In this document: one piece after another, positions 1-8,844 of the stretch
Layout: the number at the start of each line of letters is the position of its first letter
Position numbering within the stretch: the first letter of the stretch is position 1
Source of the DNA: Rubrobacter sp.
GTDB taxonomy: Bacteria > Actinomycetota > Rubrobacteria > Rubrobacterales > Rubrobacteraceae
Assembly: GCA_013815485.1 (NCBI GenBank)
Contig: JACDGB010000005.1
Span: forward strand, 1-15,498
DNA: 15,498 bases
Direction of reading: 5' to 3'
Notes under the pieces: generated by a model
What the model saw: only the letters and a program-made list of their open reading frames with translations
Told to the model about the DNA's origin: nothing
Database searches by the model: none
Translations under genes and position numbers: made by a program

Positions 1-219
1 GCCACTGTCCACCAGTAAACGCACGCGCTCCGGAGCGGAGAGCGGGTAGTGATGCTCGCAGTTCGGGCAGACGTTGAAGCGCGCCCGGAGGTCCCGCTCG
101 TAGATCGGCTGCCCACACTCCTCGCACTTGGTGAAGACGCCCTCGACCGGACCAAGCCCACTCTCGGTCTCGGGAGCGATTCGGGAATATTCCCGGCGAC
201 GACTGAGCCAGCTCCTGAT
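1..219 (-). CDS. accD: Acetyl-CoA carboxylase carboxyltransferase beta subunit, N-terminal part (runs off the left edge)
   Basis: AccD pairs with AccA to transfer the carboxyl group from carboxybiotin to acetyl-CoA, giving malonyl-CoA for fatty acid synthesis in the cytoplasm. The visible 73 codons carry the family's zinc ribbon, Cys-X2-Cys-X15-Cys-X2-Cys (TKCEECGQ, then FNVCPNCEHH). The N-terminus (RSWLSRRREYSRI) aligns in register with the usual MSW start of AccD. No ATG, GTG or TTG lies in frame upstream of the zinc ribbon: the frame is closed by TAA at 238-240, and the only candidates are CTG (229-231) and ATC (217-219). ATC sits 5 bases after a perfect GGAGG (230-226) that lies inside the end of trpA, so ATC is chosen. 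The gene follows trpA with almost no gap, so translation is probably coupled. The carboxyltransferase domain is outside the window. Family assignment is firm; the start codon is inference. Confidence 0.88.
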   Translation of the reverse strand, partial: MRSWLSRRREYSRIAPETESGLGPVEGVFTKCEECGQPIYERDLRARFNVCPNCEHHYPLSAPERVRLLVDSG

Positions 220-220
220 G

Positions 221-1024
221 CTATCCTCCAGCCTTCGTTACAATGGAAAGGGCTTTCCGCACCTCTCGCAACCAGCTTCCCGCGGACTCAGGCCCGCCTT
301 CTTCCACGAGCTGCATCAATTTGCTCCCGATGATGACGCCGTCCGCCTCGCTCGCGGCCTCGGTGGCAGCCTCGGGGGTGGAGATCCCAAACCCCAGAGC
401 AACCGGTGCCTGCGTCCGCCCTCGCGCCCGCCGCAAAAGCTCGACCGCGCCTGGCGGCAGCTTTTCCCTAGCGCCCGTCACGCCGGCCACCGAGACGCAG
501 TAAACGAAACCCGTGGCGAGTTCCCCGATCCAGGCCAGCCGCTCGTCCGTCGAGGTAGGCGCGGCCAGCGGACACAGCCCGACGCCGTATTCTCCGCACA
601 ACTCCGCGAAACGCCCGACTTCATCCGCTGGCAGATCCGGAACCACGATCCCGGATAATCCAGCTTCCGCCGCCGATTCGAGAAATTCCTCCACCCCTCG
701 GGCGAACACGACGTTGTAGTAGACGAGGAAGACTACCGGAACCCGTCCGGCCATCCCAGAGGCAAGGTCGAGGCAGTAATCCAGGTCGGCGCCGTTTTTG
801 AGGGCCTTCGTGGTGGTGGCCTGGATCGTCGGCCCGTCCGCCAGCGGGTCTGAGAATGGAACCCCGATCTCCACCACGTCAGCCCCGGCTTCGATGTACG
901 CCTCCCCCACCTCGCGCGCGCCATCGAGCGTCGGGTATCCGGCGGTCAGGTACGGCATGAGCGCGACCCGATCCTTCGGGAAGGCGGCCCGCAGCCTCTC
1001 GCTGCCGCGTTCGCTACCCTTCAC
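221..1024 (-). CDS. trpA: Tryptophan synthase alpha subunit
   Basis: TrpA cleaves indole-3-glycerol phosphate to indole and glyceraldehyde 3-phosphate and passes indole to TrpB. The 267-residue product has the usual length of about 268. The catalytic pair is visible: Glu52 in [10 protein letters not shown] and Asp63 in PLADGPTIQ. The phosphate-binding end of the TIM barrel is represented by ALGFGIST and GVIIGSKL. The start is taken as GTG at 1024-1022, which overlaps the trpB stop by 11 bases and gives the family length; its Shine-Dalgarno match is weak, so coupling to trpB is likely. An in-frame ATG at 1051 would add nine residues. The frame is open much further upstream, but only as a shadow of trpB. 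Confidence 0.95.
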   Translation of the reverse strand: MKGSERGSERLRAAFPKDRVALMPYLTAGYPTLDGAREVGEAYIEAGADVVEIGVPFSDPLADGPTIQATTTKALKNGADLDYCLDLASGMAGRVPVVFLVYYNVVFARGVEEFLESAAEAGLSGIVVPDLPADEVGRFAELCGEYGVGLCPLAAPTSTDERLAWIGELATGFVYCVSVAGVTGAREKLPPGAVELLRRARGRTQAPVALGFGISTPEAATEAASEADGVIIGSKLMQLVEEGGPESAGSWLREVRKALSIVTKAGG

Positions 1025-2243
1025 CGGAGACTTCTTCGGCTTCGCGGGCATCCACGCCGAGGGCTTCGGCGACGACCGCCACGTCCTTGTCGCCGCGGCC
1101 CGAGATGTTGATGACGAGGTTCTTGCCTGGGCCGAGCTCCTTCGCCACCGTCTCCGCGTGGAAGATGGCGTGCGACGTTTCGAGCGCCGGTATGATGCCT
1201 TCGAGCCGGCAGCAGGTTGTGAACCCTTCCAGCGCATCCGCATCAGTGACGCTCACGTATTCGGCGAGGGCGTTGTCCTTGAGATAGGCGTGTTCGGGGC
1301 CGACAGATGGATAATCCAGGCCGGCGGAGATGGAGTGGGCCTCCCGGATCTGACCTCCCTCCGTCTGCAACACGTAGCTCAGGTTGCCATGCAAGACGCC
1401 GGGGCTTCCCTCGGTCAAAGAGGCGCCGTGCTCGCCGGTCTCGATGCCCCGGCCCGCAGCCTCCACGCCTATGAGACGCACGCCGTCCCTTCCCACGAAC
1501 GGATGGAACGCGCCGATGGCGTTCGAGCCGCCTCCGACGCAGGCGACTACGGCGTCGGGGGTGGCTCCGAAACGCTTGTTGGCCTGGGCCTCTATTTCGT
1601 GCCCGATCACACTCTGCAAGTCGCGCACGATGCGCGGATACGGTGCCGGTCCAACGACGCTTCCTATGATGTAGTGGGTATCCTCGACGTTCGCTACCCA
1701 GTCCCGGATCGCCTCGCTCGTCGCGTCCTTGAGCGTCCGCGCTCCGCTGGTCACGGGACGGACCTCCGTGCCGAGCAACTTCATCCTCACCACGTTCGGA
1801 GCCTGGCGGCGGATGTCCTCCTCGCCCATGTACACCACGCACTCCTTGCCGTAGAGCGCGGCGACGGTGGCGGTGGCGACACCGTGCTGGCCCGCGCCCG
1901 TCTCGGCGATGATGCGTTCCTTGCCCATCCTGTCGGCGAGCAGGATCTGGCCGAGGGCGTTGTTGATCTTGTGCGCCCCCGTGTGCGCCAGATCCTCCCT
2001 CTTGAACCACACATCCGCCCCACCCCACTTCCTCGTCAGGCGCTCCGCGAACATGAAAGGCGTCGGCCTCCCCACGAAGTCCCTGGCGAGCCGGTCCCGC
2101 TCCTCGACGAAATCCGGGTCATCGCGATACCGTTCGTAAGCCTCTTCCAGTTCTTCCAGCGCATGAATGAGGGTCTCCGGCACAAACCGCCCCCCGAAGG
2201 GACCGAAGTACCCGCTGCTCTCCTCAGAAACCTTTTGCCGCAC
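1014..2243 (-). CDS. trpB: Tryptophan synthase beta subunit
   Basis: TrpB is the PLP enzyme that condenses indole with serine to form tryptophan in the alpha2-beta2 complex with TrpA. The 409-residue product starts with [13 protein letters not shown], typical of TrpB1. The PLP lysine is Lys92 in [13 protein letters not shown]; the glycine-rich phosphate loop is [22 protein letters not shown] lies near the C-terminus. GTG at 2243-2241 is chosen because a perfect GGAGG (2255-2251) lies 7 bases upstream. This start overlaps the end of trpF by 20 bases. The frame continues upstream without a stop, but that part lies antisense to no known domain and overlaps trpF. It is followed directly by trpA, as is usual. 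Confidence 0.97.
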   Translation of the reverse strand: MRQKVSEESSGYFGPFGGRFVPETLIHALEELEEAYERYRDDPDFVEERDRLARDFVGRPTPFMFAERLTRKWGGADVWFKREDLAHTGAHKINNALGQILLADRMGKERIIAETGAGQHGVATATVAALYGKECVVYMGEEDIRRQAPNVVRMKLLGTEVRPVTSGARTLKDATSEAIRDWVANVEDTHYIIGSVVGPAPYPRIVRDLQSVIGHEIEAQANKRFGATPDAVVACVGGGSNAIGAFHPFVGRDGVRLIGVEAAGRGIETGEHGASLTEGSPGVLHGNLSYVLQTEGGQIREAHSISAGLDYPSVGPEHAYLKDNALAEYVSVTDADALEGFTTCCRLEGIIPALETSHAIFHAETVAKELGPGKNLVINISGRGDKDVAVVAEALGVDAREAEEVSGEG

Positions 2244-2841
2244 TGACGAACCTCCGAACCCGCTCGTGATTTTTCTTGCCTGGCGCATCTTCCAGGGAAC
2301 TCGAAGCGTCCACCCCGTAAGGCTCGAAGAACTCGATGGCCTCCCGCACGTTCTCGGGGCCGAGCCCCCCGGAAACGACGATGTTACCACGCTCCACCAG
2401 CGATTTCGCCAGCCCCCAGTCGAACCGCGTACCCGTCCCGCCCCGCGCCTTCTCGCTGTAAGCATCCAGCAGGACAAGGTCCACCTCGTAGCGTTCGATC
2501 TCTGCCAGCGCCTCCGCATCCCGAACCCGCAAAGCCTTCATGACCTTCAAGCCACCGGCGCGTATCTCCGCAACCACCTCCGGCGTCTCATCGCCGTGGA
2601 GTTGCGCCACGTCCAGCCCGGCCTTCCGGGCGATGCGAAGCACCTCTTCCGGTTCTGCGTCCACGAACACTCCGACCTTCAGCACATCGTCGGGGAGCGC
2701 GGCGGAGATCTCTCGCGCCCGCTCCACGCTCACACGCCGGGAACTCTCCGCGAACAGGAGCCCGATCGCATCAGCCCCGGTGTCGGCAGCTACGCGTGCG
2801 TCTTCAGAATTCGTTATGCCGCAGATCTTCACCATCGTCAT
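2224..2841 (-). CDS. trpF: Phosphoribosylanthranilate isomerase
   Basis: TrpF performs the Amadori rearrangement of N-(5'-phosphoribosyl)anthranilate to the carboxyphenylamino deoxyribulose phosphate, the third step of tryptophan synthesis. The 205-residue single-domain TIM barrel has the usual length. General base Cys7 is in MVKICGIT, the DVAQLHGDE strand follows, and the general acid is Asp126 in [15 protein letters not shown]. The C-terminal phosphate site is [15 protein letters not shown] at 2841 is taken as start; ATG at 2835 is equally possible, and the upstream ribosome-binding signal is poor (GAAGAG at distance). It is the first gene of the operon here. An IS630 element is inserted only about 66 bp upstream, so whatever promoter or gene (often trpC) once preceded it has been displaced. 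Confidence 0.96.
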   Translation of the reverse strand: MTMVKICGITNSEDARVAADTGADAIGLLFAESSRRVSVERAREISAALPDDVLKVGVFVDAEPEEVLRIARKAGLDVAQLHGDETPEVVAEIRAGGLKVMKALRVRDAEALAEIERYEVDLVLLDAYSEKARGGTGTRFDWGLAKSLVERGNIVVSGGLGPENVREAIEFFEPYGVDASSSLEDAPGKKNHERVRRFVSAAKGF

Positions 2842-2955
2842 GATGGAAGTTTACTCTTCTACGAGAACCTTGCGAAGGCTCGTCAGAGTAGCGGCCAGAG
2901 GGCTTCCTAGCGCACCATCAAGGCAGGTTGTGTGTGATGGGCTATAGTGCCTCTC

Positions 2956-3456
2956 ATGAAACCTCCAATCTTTGTTCGAGAACCCTCGGAAGTGGAGCAC
3001 GAGGCCCTGGAAGCCGGGTTGCGCTCCAAAGACGCTTTCGTTCTGCGCCGCTGCCAAATCTTGTTGGCGAGCGCTCGTGGACAATCCCCGCCCAGGATAG
3101 CCAAGAGCCTCGGATGCGGCTCCCAGACGGTTCGCAACGCTATCCACGCCTTCGACGAGCGCGGCCTTGATGCGCTGGTGGCCGGCTCCTCGCGCCCGAA
3201 ACGCACCCACGCCGCTTTCGAGCGGCGGAGCGCCGAGGCCCTGAAGGAGATGTTGCACCACTCCCCGAGGGAGTTTGGCGAGGAAACGAGCCTTTGGACG
3301 CTCGCGGACGCCGCCGAGGTGAGTTTCGAGGAGGGACTGAGCGAGAGGCGGGTTTCGGGGGAGACGATCCGAGCGACTCTTCTGCGGCTCGGGGTGCGCT
3401 GGCTGCGGGCCAAGCGGTGGATCAGCTCCCCCGACCCTGAATATGCCCGAAAAAAG
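2956..3456 (+). pseudogene. IS630-family transposase, N-terminal portion (split by IS110 insertion)
   Basis: The first 167 codons of an IS630-type transposase. They begin with a helix-turn-helix DNA-binding region (RIAKSLGCGSQTVRNAIHAF, roughly residues 48-67), followed by a second winged-helix-like part with SGETIRATLLRLGVRW and ending in RWISSPDPEYARKK. That last motif normally runs straight into RDRLIRLA and the catalytic domain; here it stops at the IS110 boundary and the frame runs into foreign sequence until a stop at 3561. ATG at 2956 has no Shine-Dalgarno sequence. A TATAGT hexamer at 2943-2948 lies seven bases upstream, so a leaderless transcript is possible. The remaining portion resumes in frame at 4664. 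Confidence 0.9.
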
Positions 3457-3507
3457 CAACCGTGTTTAAAGTCAAGCTCCTGGAGGCCCGGACAAGGGGC
3501 GAGGCTC

Positions 3508-4655
<1,148 letters not shown>

Positions 4656-4663
4656 ACAACATA

Positions 4664-5305
4664 CAAGGGGCTCGGGACCGGCTGATACGCCTGGCGGCCA
4701 CTAATTCGGAGTGGGCCCTGGGCTTTGAGGACGAGTGCTGGTGGAGCAGATTCGCTCAACCCGCGCCTCATGCCTTCTCCGAGGCCGGCGAGCCGATGCG
4801 CCTCATCCAGCAAACGCCAGCGAAGGACGATCCCGACCCCAAAGCGCTGTGCGCCTATGGGATGCTGGCGCGCTCCACTGAACCGGACGGAGAGGCCGAC
4901 CTCCTGGAGCGGGTGTTTTTGAGGTTCGTCGATGGAAGACCGGTCTCCTCCATCACCACCCGGTTCCTCGATTGGAGCTGCCAAAGACTCCAACGGATGG
5001 GAAAGAAGGCGCTGCTTCTCATCCGGGACAACGCCAGTTGGCATAAGAGCCGTGAAGTGGAGGACTGGATCGCCTTGCACAACAGAGCGGTCAAGGACGG
5101 CGGGAGCGGAGTGCGCATCGTTAGCCGCCTGCTTCCCACGAAAAGTCCATGGCTCAACCCGATCGAACCGATGTGGATTCACGGCAAGCGCAAGGTCATC
5201 GAGCCCGATGGGCTGCTTGGCGCCTATGAGCTCGCCGACAGGGTCTGTGGGGTCTTTGGCTGTGAACACGAGTCTCACCTATCCATTGACCAGGAGGTCG
5301 CTTGA
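4664..5305 (+). pseudogene. IS630-family transposase, C-terminal catalytic portion (split by IS110 insertion)
   Basis: This piece carries the DDE catalytic domain. The first Asp is in WALGFEDECWWSR, the second in LLIRDNASWHKS, and the Glu in SPWLNPIEPMWIHGKRK, the spacing typical of IS630/Tc1/mariner enzymes. Reading starts at CAA (4664-4666) and goes on through GARDRLIRLAA. Joining codon 167 at 3456 to CAA at 4664 gives one uninterrupted frame of 380 residues, which fixes the IS110 insertion point. An in-frame open stretch upstream of 4664 is IS110 noncoding DNA and has no homology. The stop codon falls in the right inverted repeat. Confidence 0.9.
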
Positions 5306-5312
5306 TCGTGCA

Positions 5313-5938
5313 CTAGGCGTCCCGCGCGAGCGAGACCGTCAGGTTGATCCAGACTTGCGAGTAGTCCTTTCTGATGTATCGCTTCTCGACGGAATAAGTG
5401 TCCATCTCGCCGGAGAGCAGTCTCTGGAGGTGGTCGAGGTCGGCGCGGAGGTCGTCTGAGTGAGTGATGTCCTGAAAGGTCCTGGCGAGCAGTTCCTCCT
5501 CCGAGTAGCCGGTGATGTCGCGGAACTTCGAGTCGACCCTCAAGAAGCGTCCATCGGGCCGGACATGGGCCATGCCGGCGTCGGCTTGATCGAAGGTGAC
5601 GCGAAACGCTTCTTCGCTCTCTTCGAGTTGGCTGGTTCGCTCCCTCACCCGCTCCTCGAGGGTCTCGTTGAGGCGTCGAATCTCCGCCTCGGCCTCTCTG
5701 CGCCCGGTGATGTCCCGCCCGACGCTGAGCATGCCTCTCACGACGGCATGATCGAGCAAGTTGTGGACGACGCCCTCGAACCAAGGCCACGACCCGTCCT
5801 TGTGCGAAAACCGCGCGAGGGTGCGCCCAGAAGCACCGGGCGTAGCCGCGACCTCGTTGTACGCCTTCATCACCTGTTCCACGTCGTCGGGATGAAGCAA
5901 ATCCACTAGCTTCTTCCCGACCAGCTCCTCCGGCCCAG
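5313..5938 (-). pseudogene. PAS-domain sensor protein fragment, truncated at both ends
   Basis: The readable frame begins within a PAS domain (GPEELVGKKLVDLLHPDD, then FSHKDGSWPWFEGV and SVGRDITGRR). A coiled-coil linker (REAEAEIRRLNETLEERVRE and following) leads to a second PAS domain (FRVTFDQADAGMAHVRPDGR to RKDYSQVWINLTVSLARDA). It stops at TAG (5315-5313), exactly at the IS630 target TA, within the last strand of the second PAS fold. The first half of PAS 1 is missing: sequence upstream of about 5938 belongs to another gene on the opposite strand. The GTG at 5906 is only an internal codon. The lost output domain, perhaps a histidine kinase or GGDEF domain, cannot be deduced. Probably non-functional. 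Confidence 0.82.
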
Positions 5939-5940
5939 CA

Positions 5941-6364
5941 CACTGGCACCAATGGCTACGGCATCGTGGGAGATGGGAAGGGTTCCGCAGTCGGTGTCCT
6001 GGGACGTAACAGTGCCGGCGCCGGCGTCGAGGGTCAAGGCAAGAATGGCGTCATCGGCAAGTCCTCCGTCACCAGCCAGGCCGCCGTTTGCGGTCAGAAT
6101 ATCAACAGCGGCCAGGGCTACGGCGTCGTGGGAGACGGGGCGGGAACCGGCGCCGGCGTCCTCGGTCGCGGCTCCACCGGCTACGGCGGGCAGTTCAGCG
6201 GTAACAGGGCGCAGTTGATGCTCGTGCCAGCAAGCACGGTCGGCAAGCCCACCACCGGCGCGCACGTCAAGGGAGAACTGTACATGGACTCGGCTGCTAC
6301 GCTGTTCGTATGCACGGTCAACGGCACGCCGGGCACATGGAGGAGAGTCACGACGGTAGCCTGA
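5941..6364 (+). pseudogene. Glycine-rich repeat protein, C-terminal fragment
   Basis: The frame reads TGTNGYGIVGDGKGSAVGVLGR, with imperfect repeats of the form GYGVVGDG..G.GVLGR.STGYGG, as in beta-helix-like surface proteins. It ends in a conserved-looking tail (GAHVKGELYMDSAATLF, then TVNGTPGTWRRVTTVA). Many actinobacterial and related secreted proteins end in such a 'LFVCT..GTPGTWR' module. No convincing start exists: the GTG at 5966 lies inside a repeat and has no ribosome-binding site, and the in-frame codons before 5941 are the antisense of the PAS gene. The 5' part has therefore been lost at the junction near 5940. Function unknown. Confidence 0.7.
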
Positions 6365-6429
6365 GAGCCGCGCATTGGTAGCGGGAAGGGCTGGTGCGTC
6401 GCCACTCCGGTCTCTTTTTCCGTGCGGGA

Positions 6430-6561
6430 TCAGGCTTCCGCTTCGGACTCTTTGAGAGGCAGCGGTGCTTCCACATCAAAGGCGAGGCCAAGAAGGGTTG
6501 CGAACTCGACCCGCTCGCCGCGCCCGTGGAGGGATGATCTTGCGGTAGCCGTCCGGTCCAT
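6430..6561 (-). CDS. Possible small protein, 43 residues, unrecognised
   Basis: An ATG at 6561 follows GAGGAG by only 3 bases and opens 43 codons (MDRTATARSSLHGRGERVEF, then ATLLGLAFDVEAPLPLKESE and AEA). The acidic C-terminus reads like a protein, but no family is recognised. It lies downstream of the frameshifted Uma2 gene, so it could be a separate small gene or a decayed remnant in another frame. Confidence 0.25.
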   Translation of the reverse strand: MDRTATARSSLHGRGERVEFATLLGLAFDVEAPLPLKESEAEA

Positions 6562-7212
6562 GCTCTCCTCTGGCGTCCCTCAGCCGCCGGACCTCGCGTC
6601 CCGGCTCCGCGCCCACCCGCGCCCACTCTGGTCGCCTTGTCGTCAAGCCCTCCTCGACAAAGCCGGAGAGTGCCTCGTTCGTAAGGGGCGGCAGGAAGAC
6701 GCTACAGTCGCCTCGTATCCCTCCCCGCGCAGCACGAGTACCTCCATGCGTCCGTCGGCGTAACGCCACACCTCTCGGACGCCTAGCCGAGCGTAGATCG
6801 GCAGCTTGTTTAACGAAGGGCTAGTGATGTCCACCACCAGGTCCGGCGGCGGGTCGCCCGTGTCGAGGTCTATATCCTCCTTGCCCCGCACTAGCTCGAT
6901 GTTCCCGGAGAAGTAGAAGCACTCATCCGGCTCAAAACCGCGCAAAAGATCTTCGCGCTTGAAAGTCGTGGATCCAGCGCTGTCCACGTCGAAACCCATC
7001 TCCTCAGCCAGCAATTCGACCAAAAGCGCGATGATGCGACTGACCCTCTCGTGCTTTCTGGACGGGCTCGATATCTCCAGCACCCCCCGGTCGTAGTACA
7101 AGCGCGGCACCCGGCGCTCTTCACGCTCGGCCATGAGCAACTCGTAGGTACTCCAACCCACGTTGTGTAGAAGCACCCGCCCCTCCACCGAACTCCTCAA
7201 CGTCTCCACCAC
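6476..7212 (-). pseudogene. Uma2-family (DUF820, PD-(D/E)XK-like) protein, frameshifted near its C-terminus
   Basis: Uma2 proteins resemble restriction-endonuclease folds and are abundant in Rubrobacter, cyanobacteria and Chloroflexi; their role is not established. The frame shows YDRGVLEISSPSRKHERVSR, FEPDECFYF, then PPPDLVVDITSPS and YARLGVREVWRYADG, so the core acidic and Lys/Glu motif positions are present. After EGYEATVASS the frame goes off into CRPLRTRHSP and stops at 6643. The expected ending (SVFLPPLTNEALSGFVEEGL, TTRRPEWARV) is found in another frame from about 6710 and reads on to 6476. A one-base indel around 6700-6715 explains this. GTG at 7212 is chosen as start because GGAGG (7224-7220) is 7 bases upstream. 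Sequencing error cannot be excluded. Confidence 0.75.
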
Positions 7213-7364
7213 GCGAACACCTCCAGGATCCAACCCAGAAATACCAATATCTCATCGTCCACATTGTACTCGACGCTTTCTGCCGTCCGCTGGTCCGAAT
7301 CGGTGCTGTTTTCGCGTCTCTTCGCCAGAAAAGCTAAACTCGATCATGCCTTTCGGCCTCCGAC

Positions 7365-7862
7365 TCAGCCGTCTTTCGATCCTCCAGCGGCGAGGCCGTC
7401 CAACTCCGCGCCAGTCACCTGCAAGGTCGTCCACTCGTCCATCGGGACGGCCCCGAGTTTCTTGTAAAAGCGGATCGCATCCTCGTTCCAGTCGAGCACC
7501 GACCACTCCAGCCGCCCACACCCGCGCTCCTTCGCCAGCCGCGCCAGGCGCGAGAACATGGCCTTCCCAATCCCCTGCCCCCGGAACTCCGGCCTCACGT
7601 ACAGGTCTTCGAGATAGATGCCGGGACGACCGAGAAACGTCGAGAAGTTATGGAAGAAGAGAGCAAATGCGGCGGGCCGACCATCGGACTCCCCGATCAA
7701 GACCTCAGCCACCGGTCGTTCCCCGAAGAGCGAGTTTCGCAAGATTTCTTCGGTCGCCGAAACTTTGTGGGAGAGTTTTTCGTACTCGGCCAGTTCGTGG
7801 ATGAAGGACAGTATAAGGGGCACGTCTTCCCCGGTGGCATTCCGGATCGAGAATTCCGGCAT
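7365..7862 (-). CDS. GNAT-family N-acetyltransferase (diamine/thialysine acetyltransferase-like)
   Basis: A 165-residue GNAT enzyme that transfers acetyl from acetyl-CoA to an amine. Motif A, the acetyl-CoA pyrophosphate loop, is RPEFRGQGIGKAM, preceded by IYLEDLYV. The following CGRLEWSVLDWNEDAIRFYK and LGAVPMDEWTTLQV are characteristic of the spermidine/spermine and thialysine acetyltransferase branch, so a polyamine or lysine analogue is the likeliest substrate, though not provable here. The ATG at 7862 lies 9 bases after the asd stop with little Shine-Dalgarno sequence, suggesting it is the last gene of the met operon and translated by coupling. Confidence 0.88.
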   Translation of the reverse strand: MPEFSIRNATGEDVPLILSFIHELAEYEKLSHKVSATEEILRNSLFGERPVAEVLIGESDGRPAAFALFFHNFSTFLGRPGIYLEDLYVRPEFRGQGIGKAMFSRLARLAKERGCGRLEWSVLDWNEDAIRFYKKLGAVPMDEWTTLQVTGAELDGLAAGGSKDG

Positions 7863-7871
7863 GCCAGGCTG

Positions 7872-8843
7872 CTAGACCCGCGCCTCGGTCTTCACCAACT
7901 CCTCCGCGATCTGGACGGCGTTGGTAGCCGCGCCCTTGAGCAGATTGTCCGCCACGCACCAGAAGGAGATGGCATTCCCCTCGGCGCGCACCCGGCCCAC
8001 GAAGGTCCCGGAATCCCCGACCGCCTCCAGCGGCGTCGGGAAGTCGTCGGCGTCGCCGGAGAAGGTGACGCCCGGCGCATCGCGCAGGGTTTCGAGGACT
8101 TCAGGCAGCGAAGCTTCGCGCTCCGTCTCGACGTAGACGCTCTCGGAGTGGCCGGTGTGGACGGGGATGCGGACGGCGGTGGCGAAGACTTCGAGGTCCG
8201 GGAGGCCCAGTATCTTGCGGGACTCGAGGCGCATCTTCGTTTCCTCGGTGGTATAGCCGTCCTCCCCAACGTCCCCGATCAAGGGTATCGCATTCCCGGC
8301 TATGGGCCTGGGATACACGCCCTTCCGCCCCTCCTCCAACGCCTCGACGCCACCCCGCCCGGAACCGGAGACCGCCTGATAGGTGGAGACCACGACCCTC
8401 CGTACCCCGAACCGCCAGACCAGCGGCGCGAGCGGCAGCAGCATGGTGATCGTAGAGCAGTTGGCGTTTGCGATGAGGCCGTTGTGGCCTTCCAGCGCAT
8501 CAGCGTTGACCTCCGGCACCACGAGCGGCACGTCCGGGTCGAGCCTGAAGTCGCTGCCGTTGTCTATGACGACCGCGCCCCGGCTGATAGCCTCATGGGC
8601 GAGCTGGACCGCCGCCCCCTTCTCGCCCTCGGTCCCGGCGAAGAACGCGAAGTCCACCCCCTCGAAGGCGTCTGGCTCCGCCACGCCAACCTCGAACTCT
8701 TCTCCGGCGAGCGTCGCTGTTCGTGCCGTGCGAGCGAGCACGCGCAACTCTTTCGTGGGGAGGTTTCTTCGTCGCAGTTCGGCGACCAGCTTGTCGCCGA
8801 CGAGGCCCGCTCCGACCACGGCTACCGTGTATCCGTCGCTCAT
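7872..8843 (-). CDS. asd: Aspartate-semialdehyde dehydrogenase
   Basis: Asd reduces beta-aspartyl phosphate to aspartate semialdehyde with NADPH, the branch metabolite for lysine/diaminopimelate and homoserine. The 323-residue protein has the N-terminal NADP loop VAVVGAGLVGDKLV, the phosphate-binding part VVIDNGSDFR, catalytic Cys129 in IANANCSTI, and the substrate/base motif RIPVHTGHSES with Arg225 and His232. The length is typical of the short bacterial Asd. The start ATG is one base after the hom stop; GGGAGGGG lies 8 bases upstream inside hom. It belongs to the SAM-controlled operon with ask and hom. Confidence 0.97.
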   Translation of the reverse strand: MSDGYTVAVVGAGLVGDKLVAELRRRNLPTKELRVLARTARTATLAGEEFEVGVAEPDAFEGVDFAFFAGTEGEKGAAVQLAHEAISRGAVVIDNGSDFRLDPDVPLVVPEVNADALEGHNGLIANANCSTITMLLPLAPLVWRFGVRRVVVSTYQAVSGSGRGGVEALEEGRKGVYPRPIAGNAIPLIGDVGEDGYTTEETKMRLESRKILGLPDLEVFATAVRIPVHTGHSESVYVETEREASLPEVLETLRDAPGVTFSGDADDFPTPLEAVGDSGTFVGRVRAEGNAISFWCVADNLLKGAATNAVQIAEELVKTEARV

Positions 8844-8844
8844 C

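Noticed and set aside
798..2246. Long plus-strand open frame of 482 codons
   Set aside because: It lies antisense to trpA and trpB, which have full family motifs; high GC content keeps the opposite frame open.
2851..3459. Minus-strand open frame of 202 codons opposite the IS630 transposase
   Set aside because: No family motif; shadow of the transposase frame.
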